From the NCBI GenBank assembly GCA_018350325.1, contig JAEVLN010000022.1:1071105-1135104 (forward strand): a DNA stretch of 64,000 nucleotides, in the 5' to 3' direction. The notes beneath the pieces were generated by a model, which worked only from the letters and a program-made list of their open reading frames with translations, made no database searches and had not been told where the DNA came from. Source of the DNA: Globodera rostochiensis. Taxonomy: Eukaryota > Nematoda > Chromadorea > Rhabditida > Heteroderidae. The translations under genes and the position numbers were made by a program. Shown piece after piece: positions 24,201 through 34,025 of the stretch. How positions within the stretch are numbered: position 1 is the first letter of the stretch; each line of letters begins with the position of its first letter.

Positions 24201-25612
24201 TGGCACTACGCTGAAGACAGTCGGCACAACGATTGAATTGCCAACAACAACAACAGTGCCAACAGTTGTGCCATCGTCAACGAAATTGAATGCCATTATT
24301 GCTCCTGCCGACGGAGCTGCACGTCCCGGCGACGTGGGCAACAACTCCGCTCGACCGCCGGTGGGTGTCGCCGCCGGAGGGGAAATCCGTGTGTTGCCCG
24401 CCGAGGCGGAGGAGGAGCTCGAAAGTGGCGTCGACACGCGCGGCTGGCAGACCGTGCCGGTGCTGCGCGGTGACGACGCACCGCCCGTGCTTGAGCAGCA
24501 GCGGTTGCCGTTGCCACTGGCGCCCACACTGCCGACCAGTGCGCCCTTCGCGTTTCTACCGTTTACGTTGCCAACGTTTCCACCGTTTCCGCTGATCCCT
24601 CCAGCACCAACTGTAGCTGCACCAATTGTAGCTGCACCAACTGCAGCTGCACCCACTTCAACTGCACCCACTTCAACTGCACCAACTGCAACTGCACCAA
24701 CTGCAGCTGCACCCACTTCAACTGCACCAACTGCAGCTGCACTCACTGCAGCTACACCAACTGTAGTTGCACCAACTGTAGCTGCACCAACTGCAGCTGC
24801 ACCCACTTCAACTGTACCAACTGCAACTGCACCCACTTCAAGTGCACCAACTGCAGCTGCACCAACTTCAGCTGCACCCCTGCAGCCCATCACTACCACC
24901 TCGGAACCCACAACTACAAGTACTGCTCAAACAAACACTACAACAATCCCAACAACATCAACAACAAACAGCACCACCACCACCACCACCACCACAACAT
25001 TGAGCAGCAAACTGGTGCTGCAGCAACAGAGCTTGTCGAACAGTACAAGCAACACAACAAGCCCGTCAGCATCCGGGAACAGCACTGTCACAACCACAGC
25101 TGCTACAAAAACAACAACATTTGAATATCCGCCAGTTGGACCGTGCCGTTTCTCTGCCCTTTACCAGACCGTGTTCAATGGCGGACGCTTGCTTAAACGA
25201 CTGCTTGTGGACTCGTAAGTTGCGCGGCCCAAACTGGGGTGGTCTTACAATTTCGGGATTCCCGAACCCGGCCAAAAGCCGGGATTTTGGTCCATCTCTC
25301 GGCCATTTCATCTTTCTGTGATGCCCCCCTTTCTCTTCTCCACATCAGACCCGCGCAATGCTTGGCCGCCTGTCATTATGAACGCTGTCGATCGGCCAAC
25401 CTGATCCAGGTTTGTTCCGATCGATCAGATCATATCCTTAGGGGGCCCTTCCCCCGGCGGGGTTTATTTGTTGATGTTTGATCGCTCAGATGGAGGACAA
25501 GCAGAAGGTGTGCGAGCTGTTCCGCGACTCCATCGTGGAATGGCGAAGAAATGACGTGCTCAGGTCCGATCACCCAACGATTCCCAATTTTGATCACCTA
25601 ATTCTGTTTTAG
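18232..25612 (+). CDS. Large secreted protein with about five PAN/apple modules and mucin-like linkers
   Basis: ATG at 18232 begins a signal peptide (RSLLLLLLPLFLLLFHPTHS). About 16 exons join in consistent phase. PAN-type Cys modules: CAVQCAQHSLCRSAVF, with CALSHQNWLSHC (from 18669); CFRRIRRQQ, with NECRCACAQT, KRCRSLQYDD and DYFYVSCE (about 20850-21400); CFEHIAGFAMRG, with CECLCANS, YSFQCAS and DCVLNLD (about 22150-22620); CFREQPNYVLEGMALAVETN, with VDQCKCFCAEAE and HSYFDYRC (about 23160-23890); PCRFSALYQTVFNGG, with QCLAACHYERCRS (about 25140-25410). Linkers are a Ser/Thr tract (21590-22110), Thr-rich pieces and an Ala/Pro/Thr repeat (24606-24880), likely O-glycosylated. PAN modules bind proteins or carbohydrate; an extracellular matrix or surface-coat role is inferred. 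The last exon is read through to TAG at 25610-25612. A splice at 25563 to an exon near 26376 would give another end, but that DNA fits better as a minus-strand exon. Confidence 0.78.
19682..19885. repeat. Tandem duplication, 102-bp unit, two copies (intron)
   Basis: The unit begins GAATCCAGAACCAGGGTTTT and ends GCCTGCCGGGATCCGGG; copies start at 19682 and 19784 (period 102). The copies differ at a few positions. They lie in an intron of the PAN gene, between the exon ending at GGCAAG near 19640 and the exon starting with a Ser-rich stretch near 20012. Confidence 0.8.
21590..22110 (+). repeat. Coding Ser/Thr microsatellite-like tract (TCATCTTCN)
   Basis: An exon segment of the PAN gene made of TCA/TCT/TCC and ACT codons arranged as TCTTCATC- and CCACTTCCACTT-type words, coding roughly 130 residues of Ser and Thr. 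It stays in frame throughout. The antisense frame (Met/Lys/Trp-rich) is a shadow. Such tracts are prone to length change. Confidence 0.85.
23551..23624 (-). pseudogene. tRNA-derived sequence (tRNA pseudogene or SINE head) in an intron
   Basis: Read on the minus strand, it has a good A box (TAGCTCAGTGG) within a D arm (GCTC..GAGC), and a B box GGTTCGAGTCC inside a perfect T arm (GTGGG..CCCAC). The anticodon loop would be CCCACAG (CAC, Val-like), but position 33 is C instead of U, the anticodon stem has a mismatch, and the acceptor stem relies on several G-T pairs. A decayed tRNA or SINE head is therefore more likely than a working tRNA. Confidence 0.6.
24606..24880 (+). repeat. Coding Ala/Pro/Thr repeat in PAN gene linker
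   Basis: Tandem 15-bp units of the type ACTGCAGCTGCACCA (with ACTTCAACTGCACCC and ACTGTAGCTGCACCA variants) code for repeated APTAA/APTST pentapeptides, about 18 units. The low-complexity linker sits between the fourth and fifth PAN modules and probably forms an extended O-glycosylated stalk. Confidence 0.8.
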
Positions 25613-26371
25613 TTTTGATCGGTTGGCGGTCCATTTCGATTCGATCCAATGTCAGCGGTGACAATAGGAAACAAAACAAAAAACGACGACCTCTTCATGC
25701 CCAATTCATTCCCATTTTTATCCAACCCATTTGTGTGCCTTCATGGCAATGGCACGAACTTTGTGTAGCCGGAGGGCCCCCCCTTTTTTGGCACATTCAT
25801 TGCCTTTTGATTTTAATTAAAATTTCGTTTTAGGGAAATTTGGCGGCATCCGGTTGCATGGCTTATTTATTTATTTATTTTATTTGTTGATTTCGTTTAA
25901 TATTTATGTATAAATGTGTTTTAATCAACCACCATCAGCTTGGAATGCTTTAATTGACGCTATGTGTTTACAAAAATGTGCCGTAAATGTCCAGTCCCGA
26001 CACCCATTCCCAAAACATTGTGCCGAATTGGGAGATGCTCGAGACTCCCAAAGTGTGCCCCGAGGGGCTCAATTCTCGACCATTCCATTTTAAACAAACC
26101 GCCCGAGGCGCCAATCGCCTTTATGATCAAAACCCCATCATTAAAGAGATGTTAAATATCGGGTTTAGACTCTGAGACCAGAAAAAAGCCCGAGCACTTT
26201 TCTCGAGTCGAGGCCCGAGACTCTCGAGCATTCCTAACGAGTACCCGAGACTCTCGAGCATTCCTAACGAGTACCCGAGACTCTCGAGCATTCCCATCAA
26301 ATATTGCCTTCGTTCTTTCCACTCCGATCACTTTTTCTCCCAACAAATCTCTTCCATTCACCTCGCGTTGA
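25613..26371. other. 3' flank of PAN gene and repeat element
   Basis: After TAG at 25612 the sequence becomes A/T-rich (TTTATTTATTTATTT near 25865). It includes the element at 26030-26295 described separately. No gene recognised. Confidence 0.45.
26030..26295. mobile_element. MITE-like element with inverted ends, right end triplicated
   Basis: The left end GGGAGATGCTCGAGACTC (from 26030) pairs with the right end CGAGACTCTCGAGCATTCCC (ending 26295). The right terminal word CTCTCGAGCATTCCTAACGA recurs at 26221, 26251 and 26281 with an exact 30-bp period. The interior is non-coding. A related word (GAGACTCTCGCGCATCAC) occurs near 22430 in a PAN-gene intron. No clear target duplication was found. 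Confidence 0.6.
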
Positions 26372-27789
26372 TCACAAAGCGGACATTCGTCGCTTGGTCG
26401 TCGACTTCTTTCTGCCGTTCTTCCCGTTTTGGCGACTTCCGTCGGCGGACGGTGACGGGGACAAAAGGCCGAGCCATCTGAAAAATGCTAATAATGCGCG
26501 ATAAGCTTCCGTGTGTATTAGGCATGCAACCGGATGCCAAAAAAATGTCCGGAAGGCATGCCGGACCCAAAAATGTGTCCGGAAACCCGGAATCCGGCAT
26601 CCGGTTACATCCTTCGTTTGTGTATCTATCAGTACTGCCCGGTGCTCGGGACTCCCGAGGCCCCTGACTCACAGTCAGAGAACCCCCCCCGGGGGGAGGG
26701 GGGTGGTTTTGTTAAGCCAATCGATCGACCTCAACAATCGTGTGCCGGCCGATGAAATGGACGAGCGGTGGTGGTGATGGTGGGGGTGGCGGGCGGTGTG
26801 CACGGGCGACGGGGACAGTGACGATTTGGTGGACTGCCCGGAGCCGGCACGTGCACGGACACTGGTGGACAACTGATCACTTTCGCCTGAAGCGGAACGT
26901 GGAGACAACAGCAGCAGCGCCTGCGGGGCCAGGGGATTGGCACAAAAGTTCGCGAGGGTATTTCACTTGGATGCGTTCAAAGGATGGCGATGGTCGCGGT
27001 TCGCGCGTGCTCAACGAGCCGACATTGAGCGAGAAGCGCGGTTTGATCAGCGTTGGGCTCTTCTCACGGCTAAAATTTGGGGGAGCTTTTTGAGTGGCCC
27101 CCGAGGGGATGAATGGCACTCCCTAATGGGATGGTTGGCACCCCCCAAGGGGATGAATCCCCCCCCCCCCCCCGAGGGGATAAATGGCATCCCCCCTCCG
27201 AGGGAATGAATGGCACACGGACCTGGACAACGTAAAATCGTAGATGGAATGCGTACGAGCGGAGCCGGGCCGCTGGTGGCCACGGGAGAACGACGGCGAA
27301 TACTCCAACAGAGCTGAGGTTGCTGCTTCACCGAAACGCCTGGAAAGGGAAGGGCACCCTCTTAGAGTGCAAGCAGTTCAATCGAACGTCTCCAGAACCC
27401 TCCCGATTCCATGGGTGGGAAATTGGGTGGTGTCTCCCCAGCAGAAGCTTTGAAAAACGACCCCTTGGGGGACATACCACAATTTCAGAGGGGACGACAT
27501 AAGAGCGATTCCAAAAAAACACATCAATTAGAAAATTGTTGTGCCAAAAAGAGCATTCATTTATCGCGCGTGGGATAAATACTGAGCCCGTAGGCGTATT
27601 TTTTTCTCAAAAAAAATGATCCCCCCAGGGGTTACACCAGCAGGAGGGGCCAATTTGTGCGCACTTTGCCGCCCTTTGAAGATTCTCGCGCTCCTTGTCC
27701 AGCCCCTTGAGCTTCTTCTGCTTGCGCTTCTCCTGCTCCCGCTTCTCGGCCTTTTGCTTTGTGCGCAACGCTTGGGCACCGAGCATCAT
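26372..27789 (-). CDS. Ser/Lys/Arg-rich protein, unrecognised
   Basis: Five exons (27665-27789, 27223-27339, 26967-27069, 26730-26920, 26372-26477) with canonical splice sites and matching phases add up to 642 nt, exactly 214 codons with the stop. Start ATG-ATG at 27789: MMLGAQALRTKQKAEKREQE followed by a Lys/Glu coiled-coil-like stretch (KRKQKKLKGLDKERENLQR). Then AAKRFGEAATSALLEYSPSF, TREPRPSPSFERIQ, a Ser-rich region with SPSPVHTARHPHHHHH, and a basic tail NGRKKSTTKRRMSAL. Coding-like sequence continues in frame upstream of 27789 (NRPDSGGIPKHFAGP), so the protein may be longer. I do not recognise the family. Its last exon overlaps, antisense, a possible alternative last exon of the PAN gene. 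Confidence 0.62.
26523..26610. repeat. Imperfect foldback (CATGCAACCGGATGCC ends) in intron
   Basis: CATGCAACCGGATGCC at 26523-26538 is nearly the reverse complement of GGCATCCGGTTACAT near 26596-26610. The centre repeats the word TGTCCGGAA. It lies in the 26478-26729 intron of the minus-strand gene. Probably a small MITE remnant. Confidence 0.5.
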
Positions 27790-30051
27790 TTCTCTCGAGA
27801 CGTTCGTTTCTTTAATTATTCTCGAGACTCGTTTCTTTTTAATTAATTTTTGGGGCCCAGCAAAGTGTTTGGGTATTCCGCCGGAGTCGGGACGGTTGAA
27901 AAGTTGGGCCAAAATGGGAGGGGAGGGCAAAGCACACAAAATGAGTGACAAATGCTGCGGCAAAAAGTCTTTCAGATGGCGCACAAATTGGAAAGGATGG
28001 GCGGGCGCCTGGGGGGAGAAGCGGAAGCCCGGAGGGGAGCAAATGTGTGCCCCCCCCCCGGGCCGGAAGGGGGCGGGGTGGTCGCACGTCAACAGGAGGA
28101 GATGCCGCCCCGGGCACTTTTATGTGCCGAATTTGGCTTCCTCCCTGAATGGCACTGAAGGGGGTGGGAGGGGATGCTTAAGGGAATGAACACTTTGAAT
28201 ATGGCAAAGGATGGGATGAAAATGGGCAAATTTTGGGTGAATCTGAAGCAAAAGAATGTTTGGGGGAGGGGGGGGGAGGAAAAGCCCGCCCCCTTCCCCA
28301 AGACGTTCATTCGCACATTCTTCATCCGAAACATGGCCGCGCCAACGGGGCCCCCGCTTTGGTGGGGGAGGGTATCCCCTGGGGCATTTTTGAGGACAGA
28401 ATTGACGAATGGTCGGAAGCGGAAGAAGAATCGCTGGGGGGGGGGAGGGGGGGGGGGTAAAAAAGTCAGAAAAGTGAGGAGGAAAAGCATCGCCTCTCCC
28501 ACCGCTCCTTTGTATTGGCATGGGACGTCTGTTTTTGGGGGGCAAAAAAAGGGTGGTAAATGTTTTTGTGCCACCACCGCCGCCGGCGTTGTTTTGTTGT
28601 GGTGGTCCAAAAAGGGGGGGGGGAAGTGAAAGAGTTACAAATGGCCAAACTTTCCGCTTTAATTCTCGTTTAATCGGAAAAATTAAGAAAAATCGGATTT
28701 TAGCTCAAAGAATCTCTAACAGCAGACGCTGGAAGAAAGTGTCATTTATAGGGAAATGCCACGGCACATTCGATCAGAATTAGGCAAATTTGGCTTTTTT
28801 ATAAACAATCAAATTTTGTGCGGCTTTGTGTTAGCCTTTGCTCCTTCGGAAGCCAACGACAACCCCCGGGGGGATTTGGCCCTGGGGCAAAATGCCATTT
28901 CATGAATTTCTGTTGAATATTTCTTTGCGCAGAAATGGCACAACTCCGCAACAATGTGGACGACGTCGTCGACGGCATTCAATTCACCGAACTTTTTGGG
29001 CTTGGAATTTCGATTTTCGAAAAATTCTCAATTTTAATACTTCGGATTTCATTTTTGGTGTGTCGTCGGTGCCATGCCCCGGTACACAAAACATTTAAAA
29101 TGCATTGGCATTTGACCAACTTTGTGCCAGGCATTCATTCACATTTGACGTTTTTTGTTCAATTTAGTTGACATTTTGATACTTTTGAATGGTCATTTTA
29201 GTGGCATTTTTTTTTGTTTGTTCACAATTTCCTAATATTTGTGTGCCAACACTTCCTCCATTTTGATGCCAATTACACGGATTGAATAAAACATGAAAAA
29301 CAAATTGGACGACGTCCCCGGCGGCGCCATGGCATGGGAAAGGCGTCGGCGGCGCCAAATTTGATTATCCGTCGTTGGAGAGGCGCGGCTTTCGAGGGCT
29401 CTCATTTTTCATCGCACCTTCACAAACCCAAATCCCCCCCCCCCCCGGGGGGCTAAATAAGAGAAGAGAGAGAGAAAGGGAGATGGAGAGGGACGAGAGA
29501 GTGTGTGCCAGAGTGTTAGAGACAGGCCGGGCAGAGAGCACAGCGGCAATTAAGTGAAATGTGTCCGGGGGGCGCACAAAATCCACAAGTGCCGGCCGAC
29601 ATGAGCGGAGCTGAGCGGCGGCGCCGTGTACATTCCACGACGACGACGCTGTGCCGTCCGTGGGGGCGGCCCCTCCCCCCCTCCGGTGCCGTGCCGGATT
29701 TTGTCATTTCCACGCACTTTGCTAAACGCCCCCCCCCCCATTTACACACATCATTTACTTCTTTCCGTCCATACACACACTCATCTGAACTTGAATGGGC
29801 CCATTTTTCTCTTTTTTCCCCATTCTCCAATTAATATTCCGTCCCCTCCGGGGCTTTGTGCTCCATTTCCGTTTTTTTTGCCTTTTTTTCTGTATGATGA
29901 ACAAAAATTATGCAAATGCTTACAATTAGAAAATGGATAAGAGATGAGAGAGATGTTTTATGTGAGAATGTCTCATTTTAAAGTAACATTTTTTCAAATT
30001 ACCGTAACCCATTGAAGCCGGACATATTACGATACATTTCCTCCAGCAAAA
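27790..30051. other. Mostly non-coding, homopolymer-rich, with scattered coding-like fragments
   Basis: Contains G- and C-runs and no complete gene. A short plus-strand frame from 28935 (MAQLRNNVDDVVDGIQFTEL) directly after a CAG acceptor-like sequence, and minus-strand pieces upstream of 27789, look coding but could not be tied into a model. An AATAAA-like signal is at 29284. Confidence 0.4.
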
Positions 30052-32719
30052 ATGTTTTCATTGTTAAGCATGTCCAAGCAACATCATTTGACCCCGCCTC
30101 GCCTCTGCTTTCAAGGCCGTTCACTTAGTGCCCGCGAACGCGAAAGTGCCAACGAAATGAATGCCGTCGACTGCCGTTGGAAGTTCGAAAGTGGCACGGA
30201 GAGTTGTTGGCCAAGTGCCGTAACTGCAACGGCGAAGACGAAGACGAAGATGCTGGTTCCACGTGGACGGCATCTGTCCGCCAGCACTGATCAGTTACTT
30301 GCCGGTGAGTAGAAGAGTCACCGATCGGCCAATTTATCCCCTGCTGATCACTCTCAGCGATCTGTTCAGTCCCCCTGACACTCACAGCGATCGTTCAGTC
30401 CCCCTGATCACTCTCAGCGATCGTTCAGTCCCCCTGATCACTCTCATCTCTCTTTCAGCGACCGTTCAGTCCCCCTGATCACTCTCAGCGATCGTTAGTC
30501 CTCCTGACACTCACAGCGATCGTTCAGTCCCCCTGATCACTCTCAGCGATCGTTCAGTCCCTCTGATCACTCACAGCGATAGTTCAGTCCCCCTGATCAC
30601 TCTCAGCGATCGTTCAGTCCCCTGATCACTCTCAGCGATCGTTCAGTCCCCCTGATCACTCTCATCTCTCTTTCAGCGACCGTTCAGTCCCCCTGATCAC
30701 TCTCAGCGATCGTTAGTCCTCCTGACACTCACAGCGATCGTTCAGTCCCCCTGATCACTCTCAGCGATCGTTAGTCCTCCTGACACTCACAGCGATCGTT
30801 CAGTCCCCCTGATCACTCTCAGCGATCGTTCAGTCCCTCTGATCACTCACAGCGATAGTTCAGTCCCCCTGATCACTCTCAGCGATCGTTCAGTCCCCTG
30901 ATCACTCTCAGCGATCGTTCAGTCCCCCTGATCACTCTCATCTCTCTTTCAGCGACCGTTCAGTCCCCCTGATCACTCTCAGCGATCGTTAGTCCTCCTG
31001 ACACTCACAGCGATCGTTCAGTCCCCCTGATCACTCTCAGCGATCGTTCAGTCCCTCTGATCACTCACAGCGATAGTTCAGTCCCCCTGATCACTCTCAG
31101 CGATCGTTCAGTCCCCTGATCACTCTCAGCGATCGTTCAGTCCCCCTGATCACGCAGATTGTTTCCACCACAATGTGTCGCTGTTGTCCATCCAGCGACC
31201 TCAACATCGTGTTCTGCCCAGCCCACCTCAAACTGCTGTAGTAAATGATCGAGAAGAATTGTTCAGCAACGGTACGACACGGTACAGAAGAAAGAGTGGT
31301 GCACAACAACAGAAACATTGGACAAACACTGATGGGACTGAACGGAGAAGGAAAGAATTCAGAGAAAAAGCATCCGGCAGAGCACCCCGGGGACAGGTAA
31401 TGATCATTGATCGCTCGCACCTTCCTCCGTTGGCGAGCAGTTCGTTTGGCGCCAGAGGGGCGATAAACACTCTAAACCATCCCCAATTGATCGCATTAAT
31501 TCAATGCTTGGATAATGCCTTTATTTGTCTTTAGAACTCAAGATTAGGTTCCTTAAAAACTCGAGAATTCATTTAGTGGCGTTCCACGGGCCACGTTGAG
31601 TCATCGACCTCAGTGTGTGCACCGGCCGGTGCTGCTCATGCCAACTCGACCAGCAACAGTTTGGATGGTCGAAGAAACAGATTGGCACTCGGGTTAGGCC
31701 AAAGTGTCGACTCTGACAGAGATTGGCCACAGGCGGAGGACAAGCCGCCGGCAGCAAGCAAACGGAGACGTTCAGCTGCAGCGATATCCTCAATTGGCTT
31801 TTCGCCCAGCAAATCCTTCCAGGGCACTGTCGCGACGGCACCGGTGGTGCCAAAGCGAAAGGCAACGGTTGATTGGCCCGTAGGCACAAAACGCCTATCC
31901 AACGCCGCCCAGGTGATGCCAACCTACACCAAACTGTCCATGCAATGTCCATTAGTTCTAAGCTTTTTGCTTTTGAACAGCAACTAATCCTGTCCTGTTT
32001 GGACAAGTCGAGGGGCGACCTGAGCGGCCGAGTCCTTTCACGTGCCATTCACAAACGAGCGGACTTCGGCACGTTCTGTTCCAACCTGTCCGCAGCTGAG
32101 CAATGGACAAACTTTGCGGAGCAGTTCAAAAAGTTCATGTCAGATGGCATGGCTTCGTTGCACAACGTCGAGCAGGTCAACCAACACAGAATAAAACTTT
32201 AATGATCAGCAACAATCCCAACCAAAATTTGCCCTCTTCAAAAAGTTACGGCCAAAATGCATAGATACGCCTCTGCTCTATGCAATTTGGTGCTGAACAA
32301 GTGAACCGGCGCGTCCACGGCTTTAAGGCCGACTTTTTTGCTATCATTGCCAATGCGTTGGCCACAGAATGCGTGTTCCTCGACGGTGCGTCGCATTCGG
32401 TATGGCATTAATTCCATTAAATTTGTGCATGGCATTTTTATTGTTGTTTTTGTTCGCAACAAATCATTTTTTTATTTATTTTGTCTTTTGTGTGAAGCCA
32501 ACGGACGCCATCGAAGCGTGGGCTGAACTTGTGGAAATGATGTTCAGCAGCGTGCGCGACGGTGCTGAACCAATCAATCTTTCTGTTGATGCCTTTTGCA
32601 TCCCTTTTTTAGGATATTACTCGGAAGTACGTCGCCAACGTCGGTGCAGCAGTAGTGGTGGTGGTGTTGCTGAAGCACAACACAAATTTGGCCATTTTCA
32701 AAGCTGCCATAAGTGCTGA
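30052..32719 (+). CDS. Nematode globin (GLB family, divergent)
   Basis: Exons join in phase: about 30052-30303 (start uncertain; the ATG at 30156 is an alternative, and an acceptor-like TTTCAAG lies at 30110-30116), 31154-31397, about 31583-31911, about 31979-32174, about 32267-32399, about 32500-32558 and 32614-32719. A long polar N-terminal extension (LLADCFHHNVSLLSIQRP; KRRRSAAAISSIGFSPSK) precedes the globin fold: QLILSCLDKSRGDLSGRVL, FAEQFKKFMSDGM, FGAEQVNRRVHGFKADFFAI, IANALATECVFLD, DAIEAWAELVEMMFSSVRDG and a basic YYSEVRRQRR tail. The GFKADFF and VEMMFSSVRDGYY words are those of nematode neuronal-type globins. His at VHGF could be the proximal haem ligand; I did not verify the distal residue. 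Oxygen/redox sensing or storage is inferred from the family. A large minisatellite fills the intron 30304-31153. Confidence 0.78.
30340..31153. repeat. GATC-rich minisatellite with higher-order structure, in globin intron
   Basis: About 27 units of 28-31 bp resembling CTGATCACTCTCAGCGATCG + TTCAGTCCCC. Variants (CTCACAGCGATAG; CTCATCTCTCTTTCAGCGACC; GTTAGTCCTCCTGACA) recur in the same order. The variant with TCTCTCTTTCAG appears at about 30447, 30665 and 30941 (spacings 218 and 276, differing by two units), so multi-unit blocks have been copied as a whole. That variant also mimics a strong 3' splice site. Confidence 0.9.
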
Positions 32720-32826
32720 GGGTTGAAGAAAAGTGAACGGAAGATCAAAATGTAGCAACAAAGTCTCGCTTATTAAATTATAAATAAAAAGAAATATCCG
32801 CCCGAAAACCATTAGTGTCGAATTCC

Positions 32827-32870
32827 AGTGTCGAAATCCTTCAGTGTCGAAATCAATCAGTGTCGAAATC
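32827..32870. repeat. Short tandem repeat AGTGTCGAAATC
   Basis: Four near-copies of CAGTGTCGAAATCNNT about 17 bp apart just downstream of the globin stop, flanked by TTAGTGTCGAA and a reversed GAGACACTAG. A small tandem or foldback remnant. Confidence 0.6.
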
Positions 32871-33262
32871 ATATGGCACCGTGTGGAGACACTAGAATTT
32901 AAAGCGGTTTTTAAATTGGTTAAATTTTTGAAAATTAAGGAAAAACGTTTTTTTTAAGCAATACCAAAGCCGGATAGAATAACAGGGGGAAAGTTTAGCT
33001 GGTAAGGTGGCAAATTATCGATCAAGATCCAAGTAAAATTCAATCGGAAACAATTATAACTTTAGCGGATTTAAGGCGGGGGGGGGGGGAATAATGGATG
33101 GCCGAAATCGTATTAAATTTGGATTGCTTTCGTGGGTCTTTCTTGCAACGTCTACGAACATTTTGTTGTCTGCTGGAATACTATGGGAAAAGTGTTCTTG
33201 AAATTTTGGGTTTATATACGCGACAGAAAAGAGGAATCATTAATTTGTATTTTTTGAATGAA

Positions 33263-33300
33263 ATTTCTGTGCAGAAATGAAGCATTTGGCACTATAAAAG
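33263..33300 (+). promoter_or_regulatory. Palindrome ATTTCTG-TG-CAGAAAT and TATA box, promoter of copy A
   Basis: Perfect 7-bp inverted repeat at 33263-33278, followed by TATAAAAG at 33293-33300, about 110 bp before the ATG at 33411. The same palindrome (58900-58915) and TATA box (58879-58886) with the same spacing stand before copy B. Conservation in both copies suggests a compact, strong core promoter. The palindrome may be a dimeric factor site, which is inference. Confidence 0.65.
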
Positions 33301-33410
33301 GAGGCTGAACTCCTCGCTTCACCTAATCACTTCGCATCAACGACAATTCGACAACTCCTCCAGACGACATCTGTACACATCAGCTCCCAGCGCGTTCGTC
33401 GACCAAAACA

Positions 33411-33704
33411 ATGTCCTGTTTTACGTACATCTTCATCATCCTTGCTGCACTGTTTGCTGGAGGAGGATACGTAAGTTGTTTTGATTGTCTGTTTACACAC
33501 ATTTTACAACACTATTTTAAGGTCACCGGTGAGTTCGCGGCAAAGTACTGGAATGACGAGAAGCACATGGACTCGGCCTCGCCGGACGGGAAGAAGAAGC
33601 ACATGGACCCGGCCTCGTCGAAGAGCCCGCGCAGAATTGTGATCATATTGCGTGATGCTGCTGACTTGGACCCTCGTCCAACCACAATTGTGCTCCGTTG
33701 TTAG
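33411..33704 (+). CDS. Small secreted protein, copy A (about 80 aa)
   Basis: Two exons, 33411-33470 and 33522-33704, with a 51-nt intron (GTAAGT..TTTTAAG). Exon 1 is a signal peptide (MSCFTYIFIILAALFAGGGY). The mature part is about 60 aa: VTGEFAAKYWNDE, a doubled motif (KHMDSASPDGKK, then KHMDPASSKSPRR) and the tail RIVIILRDAADLDPRP followed by TTIVLRC. It has no membrane segment after the signal and one C-terminal Cys. No family recognised. Copy B at 58470-58768 shares the last 49 residues exactly but has an unrelated signal peptide and N-terminus. The small size, secretion signal and compact TATA promoter would fit an effector-type secreted protein of a parasitic nematode, which is inference only. 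Confidence 0.75.
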   Translation: MSCFTYIFIILAALFAGGGYVSCFDCLFTHILQHYFKVTGEFAAKYWNDEKHMDSASPDGKKKHMDPASSKSPRRIVIILRDAADLDPRPTTIVLRC

Positions 33705-34025
33705 TCAGCTGCTACCCACCCATATATGTGCGTGTGTGTTCCTATAGCATTTGTTGCTGGAATGTATGTTAGGCCATATTTGTCGATCAATTGTATTGTT
33801 CAGAATGTTATGTATGATGTTTGTATGTATGTGTATGGTAAATCGAATGATTCATTGGATTGTTTCCTTATCGTTCAATCATTCCACACCCAGACGTTTA
33901 ATCTTCTGATGATGAAGATGGTACATTTGCAGGCGGAGAACGCAATGGTTGACGCTGAAACCCGATCATAAATTGGTGATTTATTCTTGGGGCTAGAAGA
34001 TCATTTTTCGGGCAGGACCTTTGCT

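Larger units (their letters stand above)
33158..33868 (+). repeat. Copy A of an inverted segmental duplication (about 710 bp)
   Basis: Matches 58300-59015 in opposite orientation. Matching blocks: the upstream region (TTTGTTGTCTGC; GGGAAAAGTG), the palindrome + TATA promoter, the 5' UTR, the intron, the 3' two thirds of exon 2, and about 170 bp of 3' flank (CCTATAGCATTTGTTGCTGG, then GGCCATATTTGTCGATC). The coding part from just after ATGTCC through the start of exon 2 is not shared. Confidence 0.88.

Noticed and set aside
23967..24911. 314-codon minus-strand frame rich in Ala/Val/Gly
   Set aside because: It is the exact antisense of the PAN gene's Ala/Pro/Thr repeat exon and has no features of its own.
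26376..26504. Alternative last exon of the PAN gene on the plus strand
   Set aside because: A phase-compatible frame exists (ending 26455), but the same DNA fits better as the terminal exon of the minus-strand Ser/Lys-rich gene, whose five exons add to a whole number of codons.
28935..29170. Plus-strand frame MAQLRNNVDDVVDGIQF
   Set aside because: Starts well after an acceptor-like site but soon becomes Phe/Ile-rich; no exon to join it to.
30340..31153. Regular repeats that at first resemble a CRISPR-like array
   Set aside because: Units are contiguous with no unique spacers and lie in a eukaryotic intron; it is a minisatellite.
33279..33410. Search for an ATGCCA gland-promoter motif upstream of the secreted gene
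   Set aside because: Between the palindrome and the ATG only TTGGCAC was found, not ATGCCA or its complement TGGCAT, so no gland-type claim is made.
33726..33971. 81-codon frame after secreted gene copy A
   Set aside because: It falls in the shared 3' flank, which is not open in the same way at copy B; likely 3' UTR.
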